The position numbers and the translations under genes are program-made. This document shows positions 26,168 through 35,039 of a DNA stretch of 64,000 bases, piece after piece. Within the stretch, counting starts at the first letter, position 1. Each line of letters begins with the position of its first letter. The notes beneath the pieces were generated by a model, which saw only the letters and a program-made list of their open reading frames with translations, was not told where the DNA came from and made no database searches. This DNA is from Rhizobium herbae (GTDB taxonomy: Bacteria; Pseudomonadota; Alphaproteobacteria; Rhizobiales; Rhizobiaceae): assembly GCF_017873135.1 (NCBI RefSeq), contig NZ_JAGGJV010000009.1, positions 223,030-287,029 of the forward strand, written 5' to 3'.

Positions 26168-27376
26168 TCAGCCCTTGTTCTTGTTGTAGACATCGAAGAA
26201 CACGGCAGCGAGAAGCACGAGGCCTTTCACCAGTTGCTGGTAATCGATGCCGAGGCCCATGATCGACATGCCGTTGTTCATGACGCCCATGATGAAGGCG
26301 CCGATGACGGCGCCCGTGATCTTGCCGACGCCGCCGGATGCAGAAGCGCCACCGATGAAGCAGGCCGCGATGACGTCAAGCTCGAAACCGACGCCGGCCT
26401 TTGGCGTTGCCGAGTTGAGGCGCGCCGCGATGATCATGCCGGCGAGCGCCGCGAGAACGCCCATGTTGACGAACGTGTAGAATGTCAGGCGTTCGGTGTT
26501 GATGCCGGACAGCTTGGCAGCCTTCTCGTTGCCGCCCATGGCATAGACGCGGCGACCGATGGTCGAGCGCGTGGTGATGAACGTGTACAGCGCGATCAGC
26601 ACGGCCATCACGACCAGGACGTTGGGCAGTCCGCGATAGGTCGAAAGCTGGAAGCCGAGGAAGATGGCGACGACGGCGATGATGCCCATCTGGAGCGCGA
26701 AGAAGGCGAAAGGTTCGTTTTCCGTGCCGTGCTTCTCGTTGCTGGCACGATCCTTCAGGCCGGCATAGATCGCAAGCCCGACCAGGACCAGAACGGCGAC
26801 CAACGCGAACAGGTTGGTGATAGTGCCCGGGAGAGGGTTTGCGAACCAGAGGATATCAGGCACGAACCCTGTCGAGAGAACCTGAAATTCCTTCGGGAAC
26901 GGGCCGATCGGGCGGTTCTGCAGGACGACGTAGGTGACGCCGCGGAAAACAAGCATGCCGGCGAGCGTGACGATGAAGGCCGGGATCTTCTGATAGGCGA
27001 TCCAATAGCCCTGTGCCGCGCCGATCACGCCGCCAAGGATGAGACACAAGGGAACGACCAGCGAATAATGAATGCCCATCTTGACGAGCATGATGGCCGA
27101 GAGGCCGCCCGTAAGGGCGACGATCGAACCGACGGACAGATCGATATGGCCGGCAACGATGATCAGCAGCATGCCCAGCGCCATGATGACGATGAACGAG
27201 TTCTGCAGGATCAGGTTGGTGATGTTGACGGGCTTGAACAGAACGCCGCCGGTCACGACCTGGAAAAACAGCATGATAACGACGAGGGCAACGAGAAGGC
27301 CGTATTCGCGGATGTTGTTCCTGAGATAGTCCCCGATGGACGGTGTAGTTTTCTGGGTGCTGGTTTCGGTGACCAT
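26168..27376 (-). CDS. gguB: Sugar ABC transporter permease GguB
   Basis: A 402-residue permease of the ribose/xylose/galactose (XylH/MmsB) type with about ten membrane helices. Family segments are [22 protein letters not shown] near residue 80, the conserved AFIVTLAGMLVFRGVTYVVL near residue 130, RRVYAMGGNEKAAKLSGIN near residue 285 and CFIGGASASGGVGKITGAVIGAFIMGV near residue 345. The ATG overlaps the gguA stop (TAATG), so translation is coupled. With GguA and ChvE it should import aldoses such as arabinose, galactose and glucose. Confidence 0.93.
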   Translation of the reverse strand: MVTETSTQKTTPSIGDYLRNNIREYGLLVALVVIMLFFQVVTGGVLFKPVNITNLILQNSFIVIMALGMLLIIVAGHIDLSVGSIVALTGGLSAIMLVKMGIHYSLVVPLCLILGGVIGAAQGYWIAYQKIPAFIVTLAGMLVFRGVTYVVLQNRPIGPFPKEFQVLSTGFVPDILWFANPLPGTITNLFALVAVLVLVGLAIYAGLKDRASNEKHGTENEPFAFFALQMGIIAVVAIFLGFQLSTYRGLPNVLVVMAVLIALYTFITTRSTIGRRVYAMGGNEKAAKLSGINTERLTFYTFVNMGVLAALAGMIIAARLNSATPKAGVGFELDVIAACFIGGASASGGVGKITGAVIGAFIMGVMNNGMSIMGLGIDYQQLVKGLVLLAAVFFDVYNKNKG

Positions 27377-28911
27377 TAATGTTTCTCCCCCGAGCGCATG
27401 ATAGCCCGCATGATGGATTCCTGGCTCGCTTCCGCTTTCGAAAGCTCGGCGACGATGCGTCCTTCGTTCATGACGTAGATGCGGTCGCAGGTTCCGAGCA
27501 GTTCGGGCATTTCCGATGAAATCATCAGGATGCCCTTACCTTCGGCGGCAAGCTGGTTGATGATGGAATAGATTTCGTATTTCGCGCCGACATCGATGCC
27601 GCGCGTCGGCTCATCGAGGATCAGGACCTCGGGATTGGTGAACAGCCACTTGGACAGCACGACCTTCTGCTGGTTGCCGCCCGACAGGTTGACCGCTTCC
27701 TGGTAGATCGAATGGGAACGGATGCGCAGCTTCGAACGGTAATCGGTCGCCACGGTCCTTTCCTTGTGGTTGTCTATGACACCCGCCGAGGAAACGGCTT
27801 CAAGATTCGACAAGGTGGTGTTGTGCATGATGTTGTTGTTCAGCACGAGGCCGAGATGCTTGCGGTCTTCCGTGACATAGGCAAGACCGGCATCGATAGC
27901 CCGTGGAATGGTGCTGACATCGACCGGCTTGCCGTGCATAGAGACCTCGCCGGTAATCTTGTGACCCCAGGATTTGCCGAAGATGCTCATGGCTGTTTCG
28001 GTGCGCCCGGCGCCCATCAAGCCTGCAATGCCGACGACTTCGCCGGCCCGAACGTTGAAATTGATATCGTGCAGAAACTGCCGGTCGCGGTGATGCTGAT
28101 GGAAGACATTCCAGTTCTTCACCTCGAGCAGCATGCCGCCGATCTTTGGTTCACGCGGCGGATAGCGATCTTCCATGTCGCGGCCGACCATGCCCTTGAT
28201 GATACGGTCTTCGCTGATGTCCTCATTGTGACAGTCGAGCGTTTCCACGGTGCCGCCATCGCGGATGATGGTGATCTTGTCCGCGACTTTCTTGATCTCG
28301 TTCAACTTGTGCGAAATGATGATCGAGGTCATGCCCTGCTTGCGGAATTCCATGAGCAGCTTCAAGAGCGCGTCGGAATCCGTTTCGTTGAGCGAGGCGG
28401 TCGGCTCGTCGAGGATCAGCAGCCGGACCTTCTTCGACAGCGCCTTGGCGATTTCCACCAGCTGCTGCTTGCCGATGCCGATATCAGTGATGCGGGCGGT
28501 CGGCGGTTCGTTAAGCCCCACCTTGTCCAGCAGTTCCTTCGTCCGCGCGAAAGTCTGCTTCCAGTCGATGACGCCATTGGTGGCGAGTTCGTTGCCCAGA
28601 AAGATGTTTTCGGCGATCGACAGAAGCGGCACAAGCGCCAGCTCCTGGTGAATGATGATGATGCCCAGATGCTCGCTGTCGGAAATGGTCGAAAAATTGC
28701 GAACTTGGTTGTCGTAGTGAATTTCGCCGTCATAGCTTCCGGCGGGATAAACGCCGCTCAAAACCTTCATCAACGTTGACTTGCCCGCACCGTTTTCGCC
28801 GACAAGAGCGTGAATTTCACCTTCGCGGACCTTCAGATTGACGTTGTCCAGAGCCTTTACGCCCGGGAACGTCTTGGTGATGCCCCGCATTTCGAGAATG
28901 ATATTGTCCAT
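27376..28911 (-). CDS. gguA: Sugar ABC transporter ATPase GguA
   Basis: A 511-residue double ATPase. The first domain has Walker [10 protein letters not shown] near residue 40, signature degenerate as usual in this family, and Walker [16 protein letters not shown] near residue 162. The second domain has [10 protein letters not shown] near 297, signature [15 protein letters not shown] near residue 410 and Walker [16 protein letters not shown] near 430. It energises GguB. It lies 120 bases after chvE, separated by a terminator-like hairpin, and its stop overlaps the gguB start. Confidence 0.94.
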   Translation of the reverse strand: MDNIILEMRGITKTFPGVKALDNVNLKVREGEIHALVGENGAGKSTLMKVLSGVYPAGSYDGEIHYDNQVRNFSTISDSEHLGIIIIHQELALVPLLSIAENIFLGNELATNGVIDWKQTFARTKELLDKVGLNEPPTARITDIGIGKQQLVEIAKALSKKVRLLILDEPTASLNETDSDALLKLLMEFRKQGMTSIIISHKLNEIKKVADKITIIRDGGTVETLDCHNEDISEDRIIKGMVGRDMEDRYPPREPKIGGMLLEVKNWNVFHQHHRDRQFLHDINFNVRAGEVVGIAGLMGAGRTETAMSIFGKSWGHKITGEVSMHGKPVDVSTIPRAIDAGLAYVTEDRKHLGLVLNNNIMHNTTLSNLEAVSSAGVIDNHKERTVATDYRSKLRIRSHSIYQEAVNLSGGNQQKVVLSKWLFTNPEVLILDEPTRGIDVGAKYEIYSIINQLAAEGKGILMISSEMPELLGTCDRIYVMNEGRIVAELSKAEASQESIMRAIMRSGEKH

Positions 28912-28990
28912 GGTCGGGTATTCCTGCGGCAGTCCGGGGATGATGAGGCAAAGACGAACCGTCTATACAATGCCCTCATCAAGATAAAAA

Positions 28991-29012
28991 GGTCCGCGAC
29001 GAATCGCGGACC
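28991..29012 (-). terminator. Intra-operon terminator/attenuator after chvE
   Basis: GGTCCGCGA (28991-28999) and TCGCGGACC (29004-29012) form a perfect 9-bp stem with a 4-base loop, followed on the minus strand by TTTTT. Lying between chvE and gguA, it should end most transcripts after chvE and so make binding protein in excess of the membrane parts. Confidence 0.85.
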
Positions 29013-29031
29013 CGAGATGGAAGGGACAAGA

Positions 29032-30102
29032 TCAATTGTTGATCTGGTCTTCCGTGTAGTAGCCGGCGCCCACGAGGATTTCCTTGGCGTTGGCCTTGTC
29101 GACGGCAAGCGGCTTCAGCAGAAACGACGGAACGACCTTGACGCCGTTGTCGTAGGTCTTCGTGTCGTTCACTTCCGGCTCTTTGCCGCTGAGGATGGAG
29201 TCCGTCATCTTGACGGCAACCTTGGCCAGTTCGCGGGTATCCTTGAAGATTGTCGAATACTGTTCGTCAGCCAGGATCGACTTGACCGACGGCAGTTCTG
29301 CGTCCTGACCGGTGACAACCGGGATCTTCAGGTCGCCCGAGCCATAACCGACACCCTTGAGAGCCGACAGGATACCGATGGACAGACCGTCATAGGGGGA
29401 CAGAACACCATTGACCTGCGCATCGGTGTAGGTCGACGAGAGCAGGTTCTCCATGCGGGCCTGTGCAACGGCACCGTCCCAACGCAGCGTACCGACCTGT
29501 TCCATGCCCTGCTGGCCGGACTTGACGACGATATCACCGCTGTCGATGAGCGGCTGAAGAACCGACATTGCGCCGTCATAGAAGAAGAAGGCGTTGTTGT
29601 CGTCCGGCGAACCGCCGAAGAGTTCCACGTTCCAGGGCTTTACACCTGCGAACTTCGCCTTCAGGCCGTCCACGAGGCTGGTTGCCTGCAGAACACCGAC
29701 CTGGAAGTTATCGAACGTTGCGTAGTAGTCGACATTGCCCGAATCGCGGATCAGGCGGTCGTAGGCGATGACCTTGACGCCGGCTTCGTGAGCCTTGGCA
29801 AGAATGTCGGACAGCGTTGTGCCGTCGATAGCGCCGATGACGAGAACCTTGGCACCCTTGGTGACCATGTTTTCGATCTGGGCGAGCTGGTTCGGAATGT
29901 CATCGTCAGCAAACTGCAGGTCCGGGGTATAACCGGCTTCCTTGAACAGCTTTTCCATGCTCTCGCCGTCGGAAATCCAGCGGGTCGAGGTCTTGGTCGG
30001 CATCGAGATGCCAACGGTGCCCTTGTCCTGGGCGATCGCCGGAACGACGAACGACGCCACGCTGAGCGCTGCGGCGGCGAGAAGCGAAGTAACTAATCTC
30101 AT
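29032..30102 (-). CDS. chvE: Sugar-binding periplasmic protein ChvE
   Basis: A 356-residue periplasmic aldose-binding protein. It starts with a signal peptide ([25 protein letters not shown]) and closely matches Agrobacterium ChvE in the segments [71 protein letters not shown] and [19 protein letters not shown]. In Agrobacterium ChvE feeds sugar transport and chemotaxis and, when bound to sugar, stimulates the VirA sensor. No vir genes are in this window. GGGAGA lies 6 bases before the ATG at 30102. The divergent gbpR gene should regulate it. Confidence 0.95.
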   Translation of the reverse strand: MRLVTSLLAAAALSVASFVVPAIAQDKGTVGISMPTKTSTRWISDGESMEKLFKEAGYTPDLQFADDDIPNQLAQIENMVTKGAKVLVIGAIDGTTLSDILAKAHEAGVKVIAYDRLIRDSGNVDYYATFDNFQVGVLQATSLVDGLKAKFAGVKPWNVELFGGSPDDNNAFFFYDGAMSVLQPLIDSGDIVVKSGQQGMEQVGTLRWDGAVAQARMENLLSSTYTDAQVNGVLSPYDGLSIGILSALKGVGYGSGDLKIPVVTGQDAELPSVKSILADEQYSTIFKDTRELAKVAVKMTDSILSGKEPEVNDTKTYDNGVKVVPSFLLKPLAVDKANAKEILVGAGYYTEDQINN

Positions 30103-30399
30103 GTATCTCTCCCTGAGTGTTGATCCAGACAGGCGATCGGCCGGCCTCGATATGTGCAGCGCTTCGCGTAGCCGAGAGATCATAAAATCTCTTGGCGGAG
30201 GTTTAAGGGGTGAAAGAAAGCCCTCCCAGGCCTTACACGCTCCCGAGCACGCTGGCGCACATGGCCGCAAACTGGAATCAAACATCATAACTGTCAAATA
30301 CAATATAGGTGTATCCTCATATCATTTACGGTATAGTATCACTCAACAGTGTGATTTTTCGCAGATGCGAACGCATTTTTCTCGGAAGGTGGGTAAAAT
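30103..30399. promoter_or_regulatory. chvE-gbpR intergenic control region
   Basis: These 297 bases separate the divergent starts. The half next to gbpR (30285-30370) is AT-rich and should carry both promoters and the LysR-type binding site. I see no coding frame and no perfect palindrome longer than 6 bp. Confidence 0.5.
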
Positions 30400-31377
30400 A
30401 TGGACGATTCCGTGCAACTCTCATCCGTGCCCGTGGATTATTCCGAGCGGGGTATTTTTCGATCCGGTCTTAAAATGAGCCATCTGCAACTGATTCTCGC
30501 TATCGAGGACCATGGCCAGATCAGCGCGGCGGCCGACGCGCTGAGCATATCGCAGCCTGCAGCCTCGCGCATGCTGGGCGAGGTGGAGGCCATCCTGAAG
30601 GCGCCGCTTTGCGCGCGCGTCGCGCGCGGTGTCGAATTGACGCAATATGGCAGGGCGCTTGCAAGGCGGGCCCGGACAGTGTTCCTGGAACTGCGGGAAA
30701 CGACACGCGAAATCAATGAGCTGAAGACCGGCAGCGGCGGCTCCGTATCCTTGGGGTCCGTCACAGGACCGGCTCTCAATCTCGCCGTCCCCGCCATACG
30801 CCAGGTTTCGACTGCGTACCCCGGCATCGAGATCAGCATCCAGATCGAAAACAGCAATGTGCTGGTGCGCGAACTTCTCGCGGCCCGGCATGACTTCGTC
30901 ATCGGCAGAATTCCCGATGACACGGATCCGCGGCAGTTCAACCTGATCGAGATCGGCGAGGAAGACGTCTGCCTGATCGTGCGGGAGGGACATCCTCTGC
31001 TCGACAAGGGTGTCGTCAGTTCCACCGATCTTCCAGGCTACGACTGGGTTTTCCAGCCATCCGGAACTCTGCTGCGCCGTGCCGTCGAAGACAGCTTCCT
31101 GTCGGCGGACACCCCGCTGCCCGCGACCATCATCAATACGTCGTCGACGATCCTCACCATTTCGATCGTCCGCAACACCAACGCCGTGGCGCCGGTTGCC
31201 CGCGACGTTGCCAACCTCATTGCCGGCAACGGCAGCCAGGCGGGTGAGATCCGGATCCTTCCCATCGATTTCAACGTCAAGATCCGTCCCTACAGCCTCA
31301 TCACCGCGCGCGGCCGCGCCCTGCCGCCGAGTGCCAAGCTTCTCTACGATCTGATCCTCAAGCAAAGCACTGCCTGA
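30400..31377 (+). CDS. gbpR: LysR-type regulator GbpR (galactose-binding protein regulator)
   Basis: A 325-residue LysR-type regulator. The helix-turn-helix is at residues 26-85 (KMSHLQLILAIEDHGQISAAADALSISQPAASRMLGEVEAIL), followed by an effector domain with SVSLGSVTGPALNLAVPAIRQV near residue 115. It is divergent from chvE, exactly as gbpR is in Agrobacterium, where it activates or represses chvE according to sugar. The ATG at 30400 is preceded by GGTGGG. The long N-terminal lead before the HTH is typical of GbpR. Confidence 0.9.
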   Translation: MDDSVQLSSVPVDYSERGIFRSGLKMSHLQLILAIEDHGQISAAADALSISQPAASRMLGEVEAILKAPLCARVARGVELTQYGRALARRARTVFLELRETTREINELKTGSGGSVSLGSVTGPALNLAVPAIRQVSTAYPGIEISIQIENSNVLVRELLAARHDFVIGRIPDDTDPRQFNLIEIGEEDVCLIVREGHPLLDKGVVSSTDLPGYDWVFQPSGTLLRRAVEDSFLSADTPLPATIINTSSTILTISIVRNTNAVAPVARDVANLIAGNGSQAGEIRILPIDFNVKIRPYSLITARGRALPPSAKLLYDLILKQSTA

Positions 31378-31431
31378 TCAGGTCCGCAAAACCTTGATAT
31401 GCTCTGACTTCAATCGAAAATGGAGGCCGTG

Positions 31432-31899
31432 ATGTTCGGAATGTCGGTATTCGAGTCGGTACTGGAGCGATTGAAAGCGGAAGAAGACGAAGAGGACGCC
31501 ATCCGCGACGAGCAGACGGTCTCCGCCACCATACGCGGCCTCAATGCCGGCTTCGTCGGCAATCTTGCATCCGCTGATCCCACGGACAGCAGCGCCGTGC
31601 AGCGCGCCTATTTCGACATGGCGGGCGACGACATGCTGGCACCGCCGAAGCCCCTGCCCGCCCCCATCATGCCGGATCACCTGTTTCGCATTCGCCCGGA
31701 AGACATTGCCGCCGATCTGGCGCTGACCGATAGCGAGACGCTACAGACCCTGGCAGACAAACGCCGCATTTTCGCCTCAAGCAACCATCCGGACCGCCAT
31801 CATCCGGATTTCCGTTCGAATGCGACCACGCGCATGAAAATTGCCAACATGCTGATCGACGAAGGGCAAAGGCGATTGCGAATCGCGCGCGTCGCCTGA
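31432..31899 (+). CDS. Small protein with J-domain-like HPD segment
   Basis: A 155-residue soluble protein of unknown function. The start is the ATG at 31432 with GGAGG 5 bases before. The N-terminus is acidic (LERLKAEEDEEDAIRDE), the middle is proline-rich, and the C-terminal 55 residues read LQTLADKRRIFASSNHPDRHHPDF then TRMKIANMLIDEGQRRL, which resembles helix II, HPD loop and helix III of a DnaJ J domain. Helix I is not clear. If it is a J domain it would recruit DnaK; this is a guess from the motif. Confidence 0.7.
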   Translation: MFGMSVFESVLERLKAEEDEEDAIRDEQTVSATIRGLNAGFVGNLASADPTDSSAVQRAYFDMAGDDMLAPPKPLPAPIMPDHLFRIRPEDIAADLALTDSETLQTLADKRRIFASSNHPDRHHPDFRSNATTRMKIANMLIDEGQRRLRIARVA

Positions 31900-31904
31900 T
31901 CCGT

Positions 31905-32135
31905 TCAGACGGGATCGTCGGGCTTTGCATCTTCCACGACTGTTGTCTTCGGCTTGAAGAAGATGATCAGGACGCAGGCGGTATAGGCGGTAACCGCGAG
32001 AAAGATCATGCCCCACGTCGTCTCCAGGTTGACGTAAAACTCCACCGCCGTCCAAATCGCACAGACCGCGACGATCAGAAGCCGAATCCAGAGCGGCCGA
32101 TAGAACGGGTGGTCCGGATCGATGAACTTCATCAT
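31905..32135 (-). CDS. Small inner-membrane protein (DUF3329-like)
   Basis: A 76-residue protein with two membrane helices (WIRLLIVAVCAIWTAVEFYV and MIFLAVTAYTACVLIIFF) and an N-terminal KFIDPDHPFYRPLWIR that recurs in rhizobial DUF3329-type proteins. The C-terminal tail is charged. It is convergent with the preceding gene, 5 bases apart. Function unknown. Confidence 0.72.
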   Translation of the reverse strand: MMKFIDPDHPFYRPLWIRLLIVAVCAIWTAVEFYVNLETTWGMIFLAVTAYTACVLIIFFKPKTTVVEDAKPDDPV

Positions 32136-32524
32136 GCAGAAACGTCCTCAAGATAGGCCGGACCGTCACGGTCGGGCGTCAGCGACCACAGCTTTATGTC
32201 CAAAAAGATGTTTACCGCAAGGGCAGCGAGGGTTTAACAACTTGACGGCAGCGCTTTAAATGGAATAAATATTCCGAAAATAACAAATATTTCTTTTTCA
32301 TTCTGATTTGCGCCTGTGTCGCGGGAGATTTCCCATCCAGGCGTGCGCCGAATGAGACGGACCGGGAGAGAGACCACTGCGCCGGCTGCGGCATAGCAGA
32401 CTGCCAGGCGCCCGAAATGACATCCAACGCATCAGCGCGCACCCAATTCCACAACGCCTGTCCGGAGTGAGCGTCATCACTCCGCCCTTCGCGGCAACCG
32501 CCGCTCGACAAAAAGAGATGTAAC
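32136..32524. other. Intergenic region upstream of idhA
   Basis: A 389-base stretch without a credible gene. Its centre (32250-32305) is very AT-rich and holds an IolR-type box; the rest is the putative promoter and long leader of idhA. Frames on either strand in this stretch lack a Shine-Dalgarno and family features. Confidence 0.6.
32262..32275. promoter_or_regulatory. IolR-type operator (GGAA-N6-TTCC)
   Basis: GGAA (32262-32265), six bases, TTCC (32272-32275); the two-fold symmetry extends to GGAATA/TATTCC. GGAA-N6-TTCC is the motif reported upstream of inositol genes controlled by the RpiR-like repressor IolR in Sinorhizobium meliloti. It lies 249 bases before idhA, within AT-rich promoter-like DNA. 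Confidence 0.6.
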
Positions 32525-33520
32525 ATGACTGTCAGATTTGGTCTTCTCGGCGCCGGCCGTATCGGCAAGGTTCACGCCAAGGCCGTCAGCGGCAATCCGG
32601 ATGCGGTACTCGTCGCCGTGGCAGACGCGTTTCCTGCCGCAGCCGATGCGATTGCCAAGCAGTATGGCTGCGCCGTGCGCACGATCGAGGAAATCGAAAA
32701 GGCCGCCGACATCGACGCCGTCGTCATCTGCACCCCGACCGACACCCATGCCGACCTGATCGAGCGCTTTGCGCGCGCCGGCAAGGCGATCTTCTGCGAA
32801 AAGCCGATCGACCTCGATGTTGGCCGCGTCCGCGAATGCATGAAGGTGGTCGAAGAGACCAAGGGCAAGCTGATGGTCGGCTTCAACCGCCGCTTCGACC
32901 CGCATTTCATGGCCGTGCGCAAGGCGATCGACGACGGCAAGATCGGCACCGTCGAAATGGTGACGATCATCTCGCGCGATCCGGGCGCACCGCCCGTCGA
33001 TTATATCAAGCGCTCCGGTGGCATCTTCCGCGACATGACCATCCATGATTTCGACATGGCCCGCTTCCTGCTCGGCGAAGAACCCGTCATCGTCACCGCG
33101 CATGCCGCGGTTCTCGTCGATCCGGAAATCGGCAAGGCCGGCGATTATGACAGCGTTTCGGTGATCCTCGAAACCGCCTCCGGCAAGCAGGCGATCATCT
33201 CGAACTCCCGCCGCGCCACCTATGGCTACGACCAGCGCATCGAAGTGCATGGCTCGAAGGGTGTCGTCTCGGCGGAAAACCAGCGTGCCGTGTCGATCGA
33301 AATCGCCAACGGCGACGGCTACACCCGCCCGCCGCTGCATGATTTCTTCATGACGCGCTACACCGAGGCCTATGCCAACGAAATCGCCGGCTTCATCTCC
33401 GCGATCGAAATGGGCACCAAGATCACGCCCTCCGGCGCCGATGGCCTCGCAGCTCTGGCGCTGGCCGATGCCGCCGTGAAGTCCGTGACGGAGAAGCGTC
33501 AGATCCGCATCGACGCTTGA
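32525..33520 (+). CDS. idhA: Inositol 2-dehydrogenase
   Basis: A 331-residue Gfo/Idh/MocA oxidoreductase that oxidises myo-inositol to scyllo-inosose with NAD. The Rossmann motif is FGLLGAGRIGKVHAKAV at the start; AIFCEKPIDLDV near residue 93 carries the catalytic lysine; FRDMTIHDFDMARFLLGE near residue 168 holds the Asp and His of the active site; GFNRRFDPHF near residue 120 is typical of inositol dehydrogenases. An IolR-type box upstream supports the call. No other iol genes are adjacent, as in rhizobia where idhA stands alone. Confidence 0.9.
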   Translation: MTVRFGLLGAGRIGKVHAKAVSGNPDAVLVAVADAFPAAADAIAKQYGCAVRTIEEIEKAADIDAVVICTPTDTHADLIERFARAGKAIFCEKPIDLDVGRVRECMKVVEETKGKLMVGFNRRFDPHFMAVRKAIDDGKIGTVEMVTIISRDPGAPPVDYIKRSGGIFRDMTIHDFDMARFLLGEEPVIVTAHAAVLVDPEIGKAGDYDSVSVILETASGKQAIISNSRRATYGYDQRIEVHGSKGVVSAENQRAVSIEIANGDGYTRPPLHDFFMTRYTEAYANEIAGFISAIEMGTKITPSGADGLAALALADAAVKSVTEKRQIRIDA

Positions 33521-33544
33521 ATGAAGACGGCAGACGTAATCATG

Positions 33545-33567
33545 AAGGCCGGGTTTTGCCCGGCCTT
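33545..33567. terminator. Bidirectional terminator between idhA and the ROK gene
   Basis: AAGGCCGGG (33545-33553) and CCCGGCCTT (33559-33567) form a 9-bp stem with a 5-base loop, followed by TT on the plus strand. It separates two convergent genes. Confidence 0.9.
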
Positions 33568-33569
33568 TT

Positions 33570-34808
33570 CTATGAAACCTGATCCGCGCCCGGAGGGACC
33601 GGCCGGAAGGCTGCGATGTCATGGTCCATGTCGGTCAACGCTCGATCCAGATGTCCATCGAAGATCAGCCTCTGCTCGTCGAAGATGACGGAGATTTCCG
33701 GACGTCCCTGCAGCCGCACTTCGTGCGATTGCTCAAGCCCCTCATCAACGCCGCGCTGCAGGAGATCGAAGTAACGGGTTCCCGGCCCCGTGATATAGAT
33801 CGGCATTCGATCGTAGAGGCTGAGCAGCCGGGAAAGGCCGTTGCCGAGCGCGATGCCCGCCTGCCGGAAGGCATAACCCGCCATCCGGTTTCCCTGGCGC
33901 GCGCTCGCGGCGATCTTATCCATTTCGGCCAGCGGCACGAATTTCGCCGGGATCGTATCGGGCGGCACTTCGAAGGCGGTGCGCAGGATTCCGTAGAAGC
34001 CCGCCGACGCCTCGATGCAGCCAAACGACCCGCAACGGCACAGGCAGCCATTGGCGGCATGCAGCATGTGCCCGAAATTGGGGGCCGTCACCTCGAGTTC
34101 GCCGAACCGGTCCTTGCGTGCAATGCCAAGCCCGATGCTATGGCCGAGCGACAGGGCGGCAAGCGCACGGAACGAACCGGCCTGGCTTGCATCCGCCTTC
34201 ATCCCAAGGGCCTGGGCAACCAGCAAGGTCTCGTTGTTCAACGTCACCTTGGCGCGCCATTCCGGCTGCAGCAGGGAGACGAAATCGATCTGTTCTCCAC
34301 CGAAGACCGGCGACCACAACAGCCGTTTGCCATCGGCATCGACGGTGCCCTTGCTGCTGATCGAGACCGCGAGAATCTGGGTCTTTTCCAATCGGGACCG
34401 GTGAATGAGCCGGGCCAGTGCGTCGAGGAACTCCTCGGCGAAATGCTTCGTTCCCGCAACCTTGTGATTGCGCTGCTCTTCAAACCGGTCGATCAGGCGT
34501 CCGGAATAGTCCACCAGGGAATATTGGACGACATCCGAGGATATCCGCACGGCAATGAGAAAACCGCTGTCGCGGCGCTGCGCGAACAGCACGCGCGGCC
34601 GCCCGCGGCCGGAATGCGGCTGCTGCTCCGCCTTCTCGATCACCTCGACCCGCTCCAGTTCGGCGGTGATCGCCGAAACGGTCGCCGACGCCAAACCGGT
34701 ATGCGCGGAAATATCCGTATGCGACAGCGGACCCAGGCGCCTGAGCGTCGCAAGCACCAGCGCGCTGTTCTGCTGACGCACCAGTTCAGTGCTGGATTTG
34801 GTCAGCAT
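33570..34808 (-). CDS. ROK-family transcriptional repressor (XylR-like)
   Basis: A 412-residue ROK repressor. The N-terminal winged helix (residues 1-75) reads LVRQQNSALVLATLRRLGPLSHTDISAHTGLASATVSAITAELE. The ROK domain follows, with the zinc-binding motif NGCLCRCGSFGCIEA near residue 250. It is divergent from xylF and probably represses xylFHG through the 21-bp palindrome at 34928-34948. The start is the ATG at 34808; the frame is open 201 bases upstream through the palindrome, which cannot be coding. Confidence 0.9.
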   Translation of the reverse strand: MLTKSSTELVRQQNSALVLATLRRLGPLSHTDISAHTGLASATVSAITAELERVEVIEKAEQQPHSGRGRPRVLFAQRRDSGFLIAVRISSDVVQYSLVDYSGRLIDRFEEQRNHKVAGTKHFAEEFLDALARLIHRSRLEKTQILAVSISSKGTVDADGKRLLWSPVFGGEQIDFVSLLQPEWRAKVTLNNETLLVAQALGMKADASQAGSFRALAALSLGHSIGLGIARKDRFGELEVTAPNFGHMLHAANGCLCRCGSFGCIEASAGFYGILRTAFEVPPDTIPAKFVPLAEMDKIAASARQGNRMAGYAFRQAGIALGNGLSRLLSLYDRMPIYITGPGTRYFDLLQRGVDEGLEQSHEVRLQGRPEISVIFDEQRLIFDGHLDRALTDMDHDIAAFRPVPPGADQVS

Positions 34809-34898
34809 TGCGCATTCCCATAACTCACTGTGATTCTCACAAACACATGCCCCTCCCAAAGCATCTGTCCGGTGCAACATGCTGTTGTCAAAGCGTTG

Positions 34899-34927
34899 TT
34901 GACAGCCCTCCAAAACTCTGACATCTA
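34899..34927 (+). promoter_or_regulatory. Candidate xylF promoter
   Basis: TTGACA at 34899-34904 is a consensus -35; a weak -10 (CATCTA) sits 17 bases on at 34922-34927. The ROK palindrome begins at the next base, so a bound repressor would cover the start site. Confidence 0.5.
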
Positions 34928-34948
34928 TTTTCTCGACTGTCGAGAAAA
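34928..34948. promoter_or_regulatory. 21-bp perfect palindrome, likely ROK operator
   Basis: TTTTCTCGAC (34928-34937) and GTCGAGAAAA (34939-34948) are exact inverted copies around base 34938. It lies between the divergent ROK repressor and xylF genes, directly after a consensus -35 and 91 bases before the xylF ATG. Confidence 0.8.
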
Positions 34949-35039
34949 AACTCTTTCGGGTTTGCGACAGGCATATTTGCTGGCCGGGGGCCGTGCGGGA
35001 GGTTCGCACGGACGGCCAGCGGTCACTTGGGAGGACTTC

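Noticed and set aside
32212..32568. A 118-codon minus-strand frame in the gap before idhA
   Set aside because: It overlaps the idhA start, has no Shine-Dalgarno, and its residues show no family pattern.
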